NCBI GenBank assembly: GCA_012744475.1
Contig: JAAYBV010000070.1
Coordinates: forward strand, 50,894 to 114,893
Source: Phycisphaerae bacterium
GTDB lineage: Bacteria > Planctomycetota > Phycisphaerae > Sedimentisphaerales > Anaerobacaceae
Reading direction: 5' to 3'
Length of the DNA: 64,000 nucleotides
Both the position numbers and the translations under genes were made by a program. The notes beneath the pieces are model-generated. The model saw only the letters and a list, made by a program, of their open reading frames with translations. It ran no database searches and had not been told where the DNA came from. The first letter of the stretch is position 1, and every line of letters starts with the position of its first letter. This document shows, in pieces, positions 48,018-57,633 of the stretch.

Positions 48018-50915
48018 ATGTGTAGACGACTGTATTTTCTGCTCACTCTGGTCGGTGCGCTGGCTGTGGCGAGCACGGCCGCCGGCGCGGTCGATCCGGA
48101 CATCATCGGCTGGTGGTGGTTCGATGAAGGCGGCGGCGCCACGGCGGCCGATTCGTCCGGCAACGGCAACAACGGCACCCTCATGGGCGGCGCCTCCTGG
48201 GCACCGGGCTACTTCCGTACCGCCCTCCAGCTCGACGGCGTGGACGGCTACGTCGAAGTGCCTCACGATCCGTCGCTGTGTGTCGACGACGAGGCAACGG
48301 TAATGGCGTGGATCAACACCCCCCAACTGGAAACCCCAGGCCAAGGCTACCAGGGCGTCGTCGCCAAGGGCAACACGGTGAGGTCCTACAGCCTCTACAC
48401 CACGCCGAGCAACCTGCATTTCAGCACCGGACCGACAACCTACATCGGCTCGTCCAGCAGCACCGGAGCCATTCCCCTTAACGAATGGGTCCATGTCTGC
48501 GCGATGATTATCAACGACGGACACCAGTACTATGTCAACGGTGAGAATGCTGGCACCTTTGCCAACGGAGCCGTAGGTCCCGGTGCGGCCGACACGGAGA
48601 ACCTGGTCATCGGCCGGACGCAGGAAGGCACCAACCGCAGCTTCGCCGGGTTGATCGACGATGTGCGGGTCTACCGGCGCGGTCTGACGCAGGAAGAAGT
48701 CCAGCAGATCATGACCGGCAGCGATCTGTTCAGCACCAAGGCGGGCAACCCGATTCCCGGCGAGGGCGAAACAGATGTGCGACGCGATGTGGCTCTGGCC
48801 TGGACACCGGGCGTCTATGCCGCTTCGCATGATGTGTACTTCGGCACCGCCGCCGAGGATGTCAACAACGCCAGTCGTGCCAACCCAATGGGAGTCCTCG
48901 CCAGCCAGGGCCAGACGGCGACTACCTACGACCCCGAAGGCCTTCTGGCCATCGGCCAGACCTACTACTGGCGCGTCGATGAGGTCAACGCCCCGCCGAG
49001 CAGCACGATCTTCAAGGGCAGCCTCTGGAGCTTCACGGCTGAGCCGCTGGCCTATCCGATCACGGGCGTGCTCGTGACCACCAACGGCCCCGTGGATCCG
49101 GCAGCCCGACCCGAGAACACTGTCAACGGTTCCGGGCTCAACGCCCAGGACCAGCACAGCATCGCCTCGGGCGACATGTGGCTGACCAGGGCTCCGGCCG
49201 ACGAAGCCCTCTGGATCCAGTACGAGTTCGACCAGGTCTACAAACTTCACGAGATGCTCGTCTGGAACTACAACGTGCAGTTTGAACTGCTCCTGGGCTT
49301 CGGCATCAAAGGCGTCACTGTCGAGCACTCGGAGAACGGCGCAGACTGGACCGCCCTGGGCGATGTGGAACTGGCTCAGGGAACGGCCAAGTCTACCTAT
49401 GTGGCCAACACGACCATCGACTTCCAGGGCGTGCCGGCCAAGTACGTTCGCCTGACCGTCAACAGTGGCTTCAGCGCAATGGGCCAGTACGGCCTCAGTG
49501 AAGTCCGGTTCATGTTCATCCCGGCGCAGGCCCGCGAGCCTCAGCCGGGCGACGGCGCCACCGGCATCGAGCCGGCGACGACCTTGAGCTGGCGTCCGGG
49601 TCGTGAGGCGGCCTCGCACGAGGTGTACGTCGGAACCGATCCGGCCGCACTGACGCTGGTCGACGCGGTTGCCGGACCGAGTCTTGCGCCGGGCAACCTC
49701 GAGTTCGGGAAGACCTACTATTGGCAGGTCGTTGAGGTCAATCAGGCCGAGGCGATCAGCACGTGGGCCGGCGACGTCTGGAGCTTCTCGACGCTGGAAT
49801 ATGCTTTGATCGACGGCTTTGAGACGTACGACGACAACATCGACGCCGGCACGACGATCTTCGACACCTGGCTCGACGGGTGGGTCAACAATACCGGCTC
49901 GACTGTCGGCTATCTCGACGCGCCGTTTGCCGAGCAGTCGATCGTCCACGGCGGCCGGCAGTCCATGCCGCTGACTTATGACAACAGCACTTCGCCGTTC
50001 TACTCTGAAACCGAGCGGACTTTCGAGACGGCTCAGAACTGGCTGGGCAACGGCGCCGACACGCTGGTGCTGTACGTCCAAGGCCAGGCGCCTGCCTTCG
50101 TGGAGACAGCCGCCGGGGGCGTCATCATGAACGCCATCGGCACCGACATCTGGAACAACACCGATGAGTTCCGCTATGCCTACAAGAGCCTCAGCGGCGA
50201 TGGGTCGATCACCGTCCGCGTCGACAGTCTGGTCCGCAGCAACGAGTGGGCCAAGGCGGGCGTGATGATCCGCGAGACGCTGGAAGCCGGCTCGGTGCAT
50301 GCATTCATGTGTGTGACGCCGGACCACGGCACCACATTCCAACGTCGGCCGGTGGCCGAAGCGGCCAGCGCCAGCACCGATGTGGGCGGCTCGCCGGCGC
50401 CGCGCTGGGTGAAACTGACCCGTACGGGCAACGTCTTCACCGCGCACGACTCGATGGACGGTGTCACCTGGACCGAGGCGGCGGTGAGCCCGGCGCTGGA
50501 GATCCAGATGGCCGCCAACGTCTACATCGGTCTGGCAGTCACCAGTCATGATGGGGCGATCAGCACCGGGGCTGAGTTCTCCAACATCGCCACGACCGGC
50601 AATGTCACCGGCGCCTGGCAGATTGCGGAGATCGGGGTCGCGCAGCCGGACACCGGCAACTCGGCCGAACCGATTTACGTAGTCCTGGAAGACAGTTCCG
50701 GCAAGACGGCGGTGGTGAGCAATCCGAATACGGCGGCGATCACCTCGCCGGGCTGGACTGAGTGGAGGATTCCGTTCAGTGAGTTCACCGGTGTCAACCT
50801 CGGCCGCATCCAGACCATGTACATCGGCGTCGGCAATCGGACCAGTCCGACCGCCGGCGGCAGCGGTCTGGTCTTCATCGACGACATCGGGTACGGCCAC
50901 CCTGTCGCACAGTAA
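48018..50915 (+). CDS. Large secreted LamG/discoidin-type adhesion protein
   Basis: ATG 48018 with GAAGGAGG gives a 965-aa protein with a signal peptide ('CRRLYFLLTLVGALAVASTA'). Domains in order: LamG/concanavalin ('DIIGWWWFDEGGGATAADSS', ~27-230); an Fn3-like module ending 'QTYYWRVDEVNAPPSSTIFK'; an F5/8-type C domain ('VDPAARPENTVNGSGLNAQD', ~360-510); a second Fn3-like module ('KTYYWQVVEVNQAEAISTWA'); and a C-terminal beta-sandwich region with DUF1349-like parts ('VRVDSLVRSNEWAKAGVMIR'). Such multi-domain proteins are abundant in planctomycetes and probably bind polysaccharides. A strong terminator follows. Confidence 0.88.
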   Translation: MCRRLYFLLTLVGALAVASTAAGAVDPDIIGWWWFDEGGGATAADSSGNGNNGTLMGGASWAPGYFRTALQLDGVDGYVEVPHDPSLCVDDEATVMAWINTPQLETPGQGYQGVVAKGNTVRSYSLYTTPSNLHFSTGPTTYIGSSSSTGAIPLNEWVHVCAMIINDGHQYYVNGENAGTFANGAVGPGAADTENLVIGRTQEGTNRSFAGLIDDVRVYRRGLTQEEVQQIMTGSDLFSTKAGNPIPGEGETDVRRDVALAWTPGVYAASHDVYFGTAAEDVNNASRANPMGVLASQGQTATTYDPEGLLAIGQTYYWRVDEVNAPPSSTIFKGSLWSFTAEPLAYPITGVLVTTNGPVDPAARPENTVNGSGLNAQDQHSIASGDMWLTRAPADEALWIQYEFDQVYKLHEMLVWNYNVQFELLLGFGIKGVTVEHSENGADWTALGDVELAQGTAKSTYVANTTIDFQGVPAKYVRLTVNSGFSAMGQYGLSEVRFMFIPAQAREPQPGDGATGIEPATTLSWRPGREAASHEVYVGTDPAALTLVDAVAGPSLAPGNLEFGKTYYWQVVEVNQAEAISTWAGDVWSFSTLEYALIDGFETYDDNIDAGTTIFDTWLDGWVNNTGSTVGYLDAPFAEQSIVHGGRQSMPLTYDNSTSPFYSETERTFETAQNWLGNGADTLVLYVQGQAPAFVETAAGGVIMNAIGTDIWNNTDEFRYAYKSLSGDGSITVRVDSLVRSNEWAKAGVMIRETLEAGSVHAFMCVTPDHGTTFQRRPVAEAASASTDVGGSPAPRWVKLTRTGNVFTAHDSMDGVTWTEAAVSPALEIQMAANVYIGLAVTSHDGAISTGAEFSNIATTGNVTGAWQIAEIGVAQPDTGNSAEPIYVVLEDSSGKTAVVSNPNTAAITSPGWTEWRIPFSEFTGVNLGRIQTMYIGVGNRTSPTAGGSGLVFIDDIGYGHPVAQ

Positions 50916-50962
50916 CGCCCGTACCGCCGCATCCTGGCGGTGTGTGGGGTCATGATGAGAAT

Positions 50963-51005
50963 CCGGGGCCTATGCCAAAAGGGCATGGGCCCCGGCGTTT
51001 TTTTT
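50963..51005 (+). terminator. Intrinsic terminator after the LamG gene
   Basis: CCGGGGCCTATGCC (50963-50976), loop AAAA and GGGCATGGGCCCCGG (50981-50995) form a stem of about 14 bp followed by CG and eight T residues (50998-51005). Confidence 0.92.
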
Positions 51006-51099
51006 CCTTTGGCGCTTGCCTGGCGGCGCATCTGTGCTACAATGGAAGCGGTCGGTTTGCGCAGAACGCCATGGCTCCCCTCTTGAAGGAGAAAGGTGT

Positions 51100-51867
51100 A
51101 TGGGCTCCAAGCGAAACGCCTTCACTCTCATCGAGCTGCTCGTCGTGATCGCCATCATCGCCGTCCTCATGGCCATTCTCATGCCCACGCTCGGCCGCGC
51201 CCGCGAGCAGGGCAAGCGGATTGCCTGTCTGAGCAATCTCAAACAACTGACCATGGGTTGGATCCTCTACGCCGACGCCAACGACGACAGGATCACCTAT
51301 GCCAATACAGGTCTCACCGCCCAGACCACGGTTCCCTGGGTCAAATATCCAGGCGCCGGCGCCACCAAGGAAGCATCTCTGGAGGGCATTCGAACGGGAG
51401 GTCTGTACCGGTACTGCCCCGACGTCAAGATGTACAAGTGCCCTACCGGCATCCGCACGGAGTTCGTAACCTACGCGATTGTCGACGCCATGAACGGCCA
51501 TCCCGACATTCCCGGCACATCGAAGCTGATGGTTTACCGACGGGCGCAGATCACACGGGCGGATCAGAGGATCGTCTTCCTCGACGAGGGCCGGCTCAGT
51601 CCCAATAGCTGGACCCTCTGGTACGATCAGGAGCGATGGTGGGACCAGATCACCGCGCGTCACGGCGACGGGACCAATTTTGGCTTCGCCGACGGGCACA
51701 GCGAGTACTGGAAGTGGAAGGACCCGCGCACGCTCGAGGTCGCCAAGACAGACTACGACATGTGGCAGAACAGCACACGCAATACCGCCGAGGCGACCCA
51801 GCCCGGCAATGAGGACCTGCACCGCGTCCAGCGAGGCGTCTGGACCAAGCTGGGCTATGAGCCGTGA
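51100..51867 (+). CDS. Type II secretion/pilin-like protein with prepilin N-terminus and H-X9-DG motif
   Basis: ATG 51100 follows AAGGAG. The 255-aa product begins with a prepilin cleavage/methylation motif '[20 protein letters not shown]' and its hydrophobic helix. It ends in the planctomycete-type C-terminal motif His-x9-Asp-Gly ('[19 protein letters not shown]'). Members are numerous in planctomycete genomes and often accompany LamG or sugar-related secreted proteins. The function is unsettled. Confidence 0.9.
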   Translation: MGSKRNAFTLIELLVVIAIIAVLMAILMPTLGRAREQGKRIACLSNLKQLTMGWILYADANDDRITYANTGLTAQTTVPWVKYPGAGATKEASLEGIRTGGLYRYCPDVKMYKCPTGIRTEFVTYAIVDAMNGHPDIPGTSKLMVYRRAQITRADQRIVFLDEGRLSPNSWTLWYDQERWWDQITARHGDGTNFGFADGHSEYWKWKDPRTLEVAKTDYDMWQNSTRNTAEATQPGNEDLHRVQRGVWTKLGYEP

Positions 51868-51882
51868 TCGACGGCGCATGCT

Positions 51883-53121
51883 CTACGAAGCGCGGTCCTC
51901 GAAGTAGTGATACAGTGCCTCGCAGAGCTGGGCTCCGAACAACTCCCAATTCCGAGCTGATGGGTAGTCATCGAGACCGGCGATCCAGTTGGCGTTCAGT
52001 TCGAGCACGCAGGCGTCGATCCCGAATCGCTCCAGCAGGCCCTCGCCGATGCTTCCAGGATTCCGGAAGCTCGCCGTGGTGCTGCCCTCCGTAAACCAGG
52101 TGTGCTTCCGGAGCGCGGCTTCGAGCCTCTTCATCTTCGCGAGATAGTCCTCCAGATCGATGTCGGGACGGCTGACGTGCAGCTTGCCGGAGTTGTCGTT
52201 GTGCAGGTCGATCATCAGTTGAGGCCCCTGCCCTTTCGAGACGGTGGACTTGAGCCAGGTTTCAAGGGCGTGGTTTTCCGGATTGGTGACCGGGTCGGGT
52301 GGTTGATCCCACTTGCGATTGAGGTCGGCTCCCAGCAGGTTGAACCGCGTCCCTCCGCGAGCGACACCGTCCTTGTTGGCCATCGGCATGACGTAGACGC
52401 AATAGCGGCCGAGACAACGTCGTGTATCCTCATCGTCGCGAAGCAGACGCTCGATCAGGCCCCGTACCACCCAACTGCCGCCCGGCTCCCAGGGATGGGC
52501 GCGCGCCCGCAGCAGAACGCGATTCGGCGCACCGGGGCGACCGATGCGGATGATCTCCAATTCGCGTCCCTCGACGGTTCGGCCGATGGTTGTGATGTCC
52601 ACGTGTGGTTTTCCCTGTATTCGCTCCTTGAGTCTTTCGAGATCGCTCAGACGGTACGGTTCCAGCCGTGCGGCAAAGAGCGAGCCGGTCCGCACGGTCA
52701 CGCGGAATCGCAGGCAGTTATCCTTCGTCGTCTCCAAAGGGACGACACGCCATGTCTTTGCATCTTCCGAGAGGAAACCAATCGTCCGGTTGTCCAGAGG
52801 CGACCCTTTCTTGCCGTTCCAGACGTTGTCGAAGTTGTGCAAAACCAGTGTCAGCTCGGCGCCGGAGGTCGCCTGAATCTCGAACAACCAGTGGCCGTTC
52901 GCCCTGTTGGGCGAGGACCGTTCCTGGTCGTAGACGAGGTGGATGTGCACGACGCCGTTCGGATCGGTCTCCCAGTACAGGGGCGAGGCATTCTCGCAAC
53001 TCGTGTTGATGTATGCCAACCTCGATGGAGCGTCGCCGGTCTGGCCGCAGGCAGTGACGCCCAGCAGGAAGACAGAGAGTGCCGACCGTTGCCACCAAGC
53101 GTTCCGTCTGTCATATCTCAT
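51883..53121 (-). CDS. Lipoprotein zinc carboxypeptidase (M14 family)
   Basis: This 412-aa product has a lipoprotein signal (LSVFLLGVTACG). An N-terminal beta domain is followed by an M14 catalytic domain. The zinc ligands are HxxE in 'LLRARAHPWEPGGSWVVRGL' and His in 'LMIDLHNDNSGKLHVSRPDI'. The substrate Asn-Arg is in 'NLLGADLNRKWDQPPDPVTN' and the catalytic Glu in 'IDACVLELNANWIAGLDDY'. It likely trims peptides or peptidoglycan in the periplasm. It converges with the prepilin-like gene. Confidence 0.88.
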   Translation of the reverse strand: MRYDRRNAWWQRSALSVFLLGVTACGQTGDAPSRLAYINTSCENASPLYWETDPNGVVHIHLVYDQERSSPNRANGHWLFEIQATSGAELTLVLHNFDNVWNGKKGSPLDNRTIGFLSEDAKTWRVVPLETTKDNCLRFRVTVRTGSLFAARLEPYRLSDLERLKERIQGKPHVDITTIGRTVEGRELEIIRIGRPGAPNRVLLRARAHPWEPGGSWVVRGLIERLLRDDEDTRRCLGRYCVYVMPMANKDGVARGGTRFNLLGADLNRKWDQPPDPVTNPENHALETWLKSTVSKGQGPQLMIDLHNDNSGKLHVSRPDIDLEDYLAKMKRLEAALRKHTWFTEGSTTASFRNPGSIGEGLLERFGIDACVLELNANWIAGLDDYPSARNWELFGAQLCEALYHYFEDRAS

Positions 53122-53282
53122 ACGCTGTCTCCGGCAATCCTGTGATCGTGAACCGCACCAGTGTACTGCACGGTGACGCTCCGGGCAACCGTCGCTGAAT
53201 CCGCTTGACCTCAGGAATCGCGCCGGTAGTATGGATCACCTTCTGAGCGGCGTGGTCGCCGCGTACGCAGAGGAATCTCAGT

Positions 53283-53954
53283 ATGGCGTCGTCGAATTGC
53301 GACAAGGGTGTGATCTTCGACATGGACGGGGTGCTGGTCGACAGCGGCTGGGCCCATCGCCAGGCGTGGTTTGACCTGGCAGAGGCGGAGGGTCTGGAGA
53401 TGTCTGACGAGTTCTTCTGCAAGACGTTCGGCATGCAAAACGACACGATCCTTCCAATGCTGCGACCGGGCATATCCAAGCCGGAGATGGATCGCTTGTC
53501 CGACTGCAAGGAGCAGCGGTACAGGGAACTCGTCCACAGCCGGCCCAAGGCGGCCGACGGCGTTCTGGCCCTCCTGAGCGATTTGAAGGCCGACGGGTTC
53601 CGGCTGGCGATCGGCTCGTCGGCGCCCCGAGCGAACCTCGACGTCTTCTGGGGTCCGCTGGGCCTGGCCGACTACTTCCAGGCCACGGTCACCAAGGAGC
53701 AGGTGGTCGAGGGCAAGCCGTCGCCGGAGACATTCCTGAAAGCGGCCGGGATGCTGTCCCTGGCTCCGCAGCGGTGCGTCGTCGTGGAGGACGCCCTGCA
53801 CGGAGTCCAGGCGGCCAGGGCGGCCGGAATGCCCGTCGTTGCCGTTACGACGACGCGCAGTCGCGCGGAACTGGCCTGCGCAGACCGCGTCGTTGACAGT
53901 CTTGCGGAGCTCAGCGCCGAGGACTTCGTCCGGTTGCTGAATCGAAAGCCGTGA
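53283..53954 (+). CDS. HAD-superfamily phosphatase/phosphomutase (beta-phosphoglucomutase-like)
   Basis: This 223-aa product has the HAD nucleophile motif 'GVIFDMDGVLVDSGWAHRQA', cap-domain helices, motif II 'LAIGSSAPRANLD', the Lys in 'EGKPSPETFLKAAGML' and motif III 'CVVVEDALHGVQAARAAGMP'. The DxD plus long cap places it near beta-phosphoglucomutase and sugar-phosphate phosphatases. It is followed 7 nt later by an EamA exporter. Confidence 0.88.
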   Translation: MASSNCDKGVIFDMDGVLVDSGWAHRQAWFDLAEAEGLEMSDEFFCKTFGMQNDTILPMLRPGISKPEMDRLSDCKEQRYRELVHSRPKAADGVLALLSDLKADGFRLAIGSSAPRANLDVFWGPLGLADYFQATVTKEQVVEGKPSPETFLKAAGMLSLAPQRCVVVEDALHGVQAARAAGMPVVAVTTTRSRAELACADRVVDSLAELSAEDFVRLLNRKP

Positions 53955-53961
53955 CGCGGGT

Positions 53962-54831
53962 ATGAGAACCTACCTCAAATTGTGGCTGACCGCGCTGTTC
54001 TGGGCCGGCGCTTTCGTTGCGGGCAAGCACGTCTCCGAGCACCTTGGCCCGTTTGCCATCGCCTTCCTGCGTTTTGGTCTCGCTTCGCTGCTCCTGCTGG
54101 CAATGGTCCGCTGGAAGTACGGTGTGCTGCCACGATTGGATCGCGGGCAGATCGTTGTCGTCCTTCTGCTGGGCGCCACGGGCGTCTTCGCGTACAACGC
54201 GATGTTCTTCAAGGCCCTGAGTCTCATCGAGGCCGGACGCGCTTCGGTCGTGGTCGCCACCAGTCCGGCGTTCATTGCCATCGGCTCGGCCGTGTTCTTC
54301 AAAGAGAGGCTTGGCTGGGTGCGGTCCCTGGGTGTGCTGCTTTCAGTCTTTGGAGCGGCTGTCGTGGTCTCTCGGGGCAATCTCAGAGAGGTTCTGGCCG
54401 GCGGCGTCGGTCTGGGAGAAGCGCTGATCCTCGGCTGCGTTCTGAGTTGGTCGGCCTATTCCCTGATCGGCAAGACAGTGATGCGCAGTCTCTCGCCGCT
54501 GGTAGCGGTTTCGTACTCTGTCGCGATCGGATCGCTTGCCCTGTTCGTTGGAGCGTGTATTGAGGGACTCGGGCGCAGTGCGCGCGAGGCGACGGCTCTG
54601 GACTGGCTGGCCATCGTCTACATGGCGGTCTTTGCCACAGTTGTGGGTTTTGTCTGGTTCTACGAAGGCGTCCGCCAGATCGGCCCGACCAGGGCGAGCC
54701 TGTGCATCAACTTCGTCCCGGTCTTCGCCGTCCTGCTGGCGTTCCTGCTCCTGGGCGAGCCGCTGACAGTATCTCTGGCCCTGGGCGCCGCGTTGGTCTT
54801 GTCGGGGACCTACCTGACCAGTAGCGCCTGA
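53962..54831 (+). CDS. EamA-family (DMT) transporter
   Basis: This 289-aa product has ten hydrophobic helices in two EamA repeats. The first contains 'WAGAFVAGKHVSEHLGPFAI' and 'FKALSLIEAGRASVVVATSP'. The second contains 'ALILGCVLSWSAYSLIGKTV' and 'EGVRQIGPTRASLCINFVPV'. It is a drug/metabolite transporter, and the substrate is unknown. It probably shares a transcript with the HAD protein. Confidence 0.92.
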   Translation: MRTYLKLWLTALFWAGAFVAGKHVSEHLGPFAIAFLRFGLASLLLLAMVRWKYGVLPRLDRGQIVVVLLLGATGVFAYNAMFFKALSLIEAGRASVVVATSPAFIAIGSAVFFKERLGWVRSLGVLLSVFGAAVVVSRGNLREVLAGGVGLGEALILGCVLSWSAYSLIGKTVMRSLSPLVAVSYSVAIGSLALFVGACIEGLGRSAREATALDWLAIVYMAVFATVVGFVWFYEGVRQIGPTRASLCINFVPVFAVLLAFLLLGEPLTVSLALGAALVLSGTYLTSSA

Positions 54832-55293
54832 CCTCGGCGAGGGCGTTCGCAGCCACGCAGGCGACAAGAAGACAGGCCCTCCCCTGCAATATTGTAGGTC
54901 GCCGGGGGCTCAGTCGACATAAATGTAGCTTGTCGCAGGGTGCTCTCCGTGGCGTGGGAAATCTATGTTATTGTTATGTAAGAGGTTATGGCCAAGAAAT
55001 CCTGGTTCGGTCGAATTGGCCCGCCGGTTGCACTATAGTCCATTCCATGTGCCGGTGTCGCCTCCGGAACGTGTGAAAGCAGACGATGATGGAATCTGAG
55101 TTCGATGGCGCCAGCGAAGAGACAGGACATCGGTTCGCACTCCATCTGTCGCCCGGCGACGCCAGCCTCGAAGGGTTGACGTGGCCGGGCAATTGCCTGA
55201 TAGTGAAAGCAGTTGGCGAAAGGACAATGGATTGGTGCTCCTGCCGGGCATGTTGAACGCGATGCCTGCGGAGCCTGAGTTGAGGACATCCAA
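54832..55293 (+). other. Intergenic region upstream of the asparagine-synthase pair
   Basis: These 462 bp hold an AT-richer patch (54900-54990) and a possible 56-aa frame (55086-55256). They end in a leader whose last ~60 bp (from GGCATGTTGAACGCGATGCC) are repeated, diverged, before the second paralogue. No clear promoter pair was found. Confidence 0.45.
55086..55256 (+). CDS. Possible 56-aa small protein
   Basis: ATG 55086 to TGA 55254-55256 encodes MMESEFDGASEETGHRFALH followed by 'LSPGDASLEGLTWPGNCLIV', ending 'TMDWCSCRAC'. The acidic start and Cys-rich end are unlike a random shadow, and it lies just upstream of asparagine-synthase-like genes. However, no ribosome site is seen, and the segment 'FALHLSPG' could be a decayed relic of the neighbouring genes ('GKFALHLSGG'). 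Confidence 0.25.
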   Translation: MMESEFDGASEETGHRFALHLSPGDASLEGLTWPGNCLIVKAVGERTMDWCSCRAC

Positions 55294-56409
55294 ATGAGTT
55301 GGACGTTCGAGCGAGTATTCTACGGTCGCAAGGGCGGGTTGAATCTCAAGGCAGTCTACGCTTACCTGGGTCAGGCCTTCTACCCGATTCCCGAGACACT
55401 GTTCGAGGGGTACTACCGGGCCGTCTATCGCACGGGCGACCACGACAGCCTCTATGGGCGTATCTCGAAACCCTTCCCCGACGCTCTGGAGGCGCAGCGG
55501 CCCTTGGGGAAATTCGCCCTGCATCTGTCGGGGGGCTTCGACTCCTCGATTCTGGCGAAACTGTACGATCGCCCGGACGTCGACTACATCCACTTCACCG
55601 GCCGCGATTCACCCAAAGCGCGCGCGCTGGCCGCTACGCTTAAGGGGACGCTGCACGAGATCCAGATCACGCCGGAGCTTTTCATTCGGGAGGCCGACGA
55701 GATGTGCCCCCTCATGCTCGAACCCTACGCCTTTGAAGATATCGTCTACGCGTATATCGCCAGCAAAAAGGCCAAAGAGCTGGGGCACAGCCTCGTTATG
55801 ACCGGAGATGGAGGCGACTGGGTGTTCGGCGGGTACCTCGTGGGGCCGAACAGCCAGTTGGCCGCCGATGTATGGAAGACTCTTGAGCCGCATCGTATCC
55901 TCGGCGTGCAGACATCGGCGCCGCTGGCTCACGAGGTGCTGGAACTCTGGTCGAAGGCGTCACTCGACGAGAAGGAACGGGCATTCGACAAGGCATTTGC
56001 CCGCCGCTACTGCCAGGAACTCGGCATGCCCGAAGAGGTCGTCACCCAGCGCAAGACGCCCTGGTCGGGAACGCTGGGGATCCAGCAGAGCGAGATGGTG
56101 ACTCGTCATGTCGAGTCGGTCGTGGATGAATCGGACTATCGCTGGATCCGCAAGTTCGAATTCGTCGTACCGCCGAGGCCTCAAATGTGGTTCCGCCAGT
56201 ACTCGCTGGTCAAATGGCTCCAAGCCAACTACAAGGAGCGTCTCAGTGCCAAGGAGATCGAGCAATTCACTCAACAGGCGGTGCGTATCAGCGCCGAGGA
56301 GAGGAAACGTGCGAAAGACGCCCGCCGCAAAGAACTCATCCACAAGTATTGTCCGCGTCGCCTCGTCGGGGCGGCTCGGAGTGTGAAGAACAAGATTTAC
56401 CGAGCATAG
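55294..56409 (+). CDS. Asparagine-synthase-like protein lacking glutaminase domain (copy 1)
   Basis: This 371-aa product has the PP-loop ATP pyrophosphatase motif in 'GKFALHLSGGFDSSILAKLY', with 'ALAATLKGTLHEIQITPELF', 'FEDIVYAYIASKKAKELGHS' and 'VMTGDGGDWVFGGYLVGPNS' of the Asn_synthase fold. It ends in a basic helical tail. There is no N-terminal Ntn glutaminase, so it would use free ammonia or another amine donor, or act as an amide-forming/cyclising enzyme. It is a tandem paralogue of the next gene. The nearby glycosyltransferases suggest modification of a surface glycan. Confidence 0.85.
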   Translation: MSWTFERVFYGRKGGLNLKAVYAYLGQAFYPIPETLFEGYYRAVYRTGDHDSLYGRISKPFPDALEAQRPLGKFALHLSGGFDSSILAKLYDRPDVDYIHFTGRDSPKARALAATLKGTLHEIQITPELFIREADEMCPLMLEPYAFEDIVYAYIASKKAKELGHSLVMTGDGGDWVFGGYLVGPNSQLAADVWKTLEPHRILGVQTSAPLAHEVLELWSKASLDEKERAFDKAFARRYCQELGMPEEVVTQRKTPWSGTLGIQQSEMVTRHVESVVDESDYRWIRKFEFVVPPRPQMWFRQYSLVKWLQANYKERLSAKEIEQFTQQAVRISAEERKRAKDARRKELIHKYCPRRLVGAARSVKNKIYRA

Positions 56410-56484
56410 ACGGTCACATCCGGCTGTCGTTCCGGTTCGGCATGTGGAACACGACGCCTGCAGGGCGCCAAGGGAGACATCGAA

Positions 56485-57600
56485 ATGGGCTGGACATTCG
56501 AGCGAGTCTTCTACGGGAACAAGAACGGACTGGATTTCAAGAGCATCTGGGACTTCCTGATGCGGGGCTACTACTTCATTCCGCGGACGCTGTTTCGAGA
56601 CTACTACCGAGTCGTCGTTCGCGTGGGGGACTATGACGCCGTCTACCGCCGCATACAGAAGCCCTTTCCTGATGCCATAGAGGCCCAGCGACCCAACGGC
56701 AAGTTCGCCCTGCACTTGTCGGGAGGGTTTGACTCCGCGATTCTGGCAAAGCTGTACGACCGCCCCGAGGCCGACTACATCCATTTGACCGGCCCTGAAT
56801 CTCCCAAAGCGCGCGCCTTGGCCGCCATGCTTCAGGGGACGCTGCACGAAATCCAGATCACTCCGGAGCGCTATATTCAGGAGGCGGAAGAGATCATCTG
56901 TCGTCTGCCGGAACCCTATCCATTCGAAGACATCGTCTACGCCTACATCGCCAGCAAGAAGGCCAAGGAGCTGGGACACTCGCTGATCGTCGCCGGAGAC
57001 GGAGGCGACGGCATTTTCGGAGGCGCGCATATCGGACCCTACTGCCGAAAGGCTCTGATCCCCTGGAAGACGATCGATCCGAATCGTCTGCTGGGACTCG
57101 AGACTCTCCAGCCTTTCCAGCACAGCGCCCTGTATGCGTGGTCAAAGGTCATGCTGGACCCCACGCAGACAAGCCGGGACAAGCGGTTCGCGCAGGAATA
57201 CTGCCGCCAACTCGGTATGCCCGAGGAGGTGGTCGGACAGAAGAAGGGGTATTGGGCCGGATCGCTCGGCATCCGGACCAATGACACGGTCCTGGCCCAC
57301 ATGGCGGCTGCCATAGACGACTCAGACTATACGTGGGTCAGGCAATTCGAATTTCCCTCGCCACCCTATGCGGACCTGCCGTTCCGGCAATATGGTCTGG
57401 TCAAGTGGCTTCAGGTCAACTACAAGGAGCGTCTCGACGCCCGCGAGATCGAGGAATGCCGTGAGCAGGTTGTGCGTACCAACGCCGCGGAGCGAAGACG
57501 AGCGAGAGATGCTCGCGTCCAGGGCATCGTGCGCCGATATTGCCCGGGAAGCGTCATTGCCGCTGCCCAGCGCATGAGGGACAAGATGCGTCGAGAATAG
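56485..57600 (+). CDS. Asparagine-synthase-like protein lacking glutaminase domain (copy 2)
   Basis: Same length (371 aa) and architecture as the upstream copy: 'GKFALHLSGGFDSAILAKLY', 'LIVAGDGGDGIFGGAHIGPY', 'WAGSLGIRTNDTVLAHMAAA'. The start region (MGWTFERVFYGNKNGLDFKS) parallels copy 1 (MSWTFERVFYGRKGGLNLKA). The ~40 bp before each start are also alike, so the duplication included the leader. Divergence is concentrated in the C-terminal half, which suggests different acceptors. Confidence 0.85.
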   Translation: MGWTFERVFYGNKNGLDFKSIWDFLMRGYYFIPRTLFRDYYRVVVRVGDYDAVYRRIQKPFPDAIEAQRPNGKFALHLSGGFDSAILAKLYDRPEADYIHLTGPESPKARALAAMLQGTLHEIQITPERYIQEAEEIICRLPEPYPFEDIVYAYIASKKAKELGHSLIVAGDGGDGIFGGAHIGPYCRKALIPWKTIDPNRLLGLETLQPFQHSALYAWSKVMLDPTQTSRDKRFAQEYCRQLGMPEEVVGQKKGYWAGSLGIRTNDTVLAHMAAAIDDSDYTWVRQFEFPSPPYADLPFRQYGLVKWLQVNYKERLDAREIEECREQVVRTNAAERRRARDARVQGIVRRYCPGSVIAAAQRMRDKMRRE

Positions 57601-57633
57601 ACATCTGACTCAGTCCATTCTGGTGAGAGGAGG

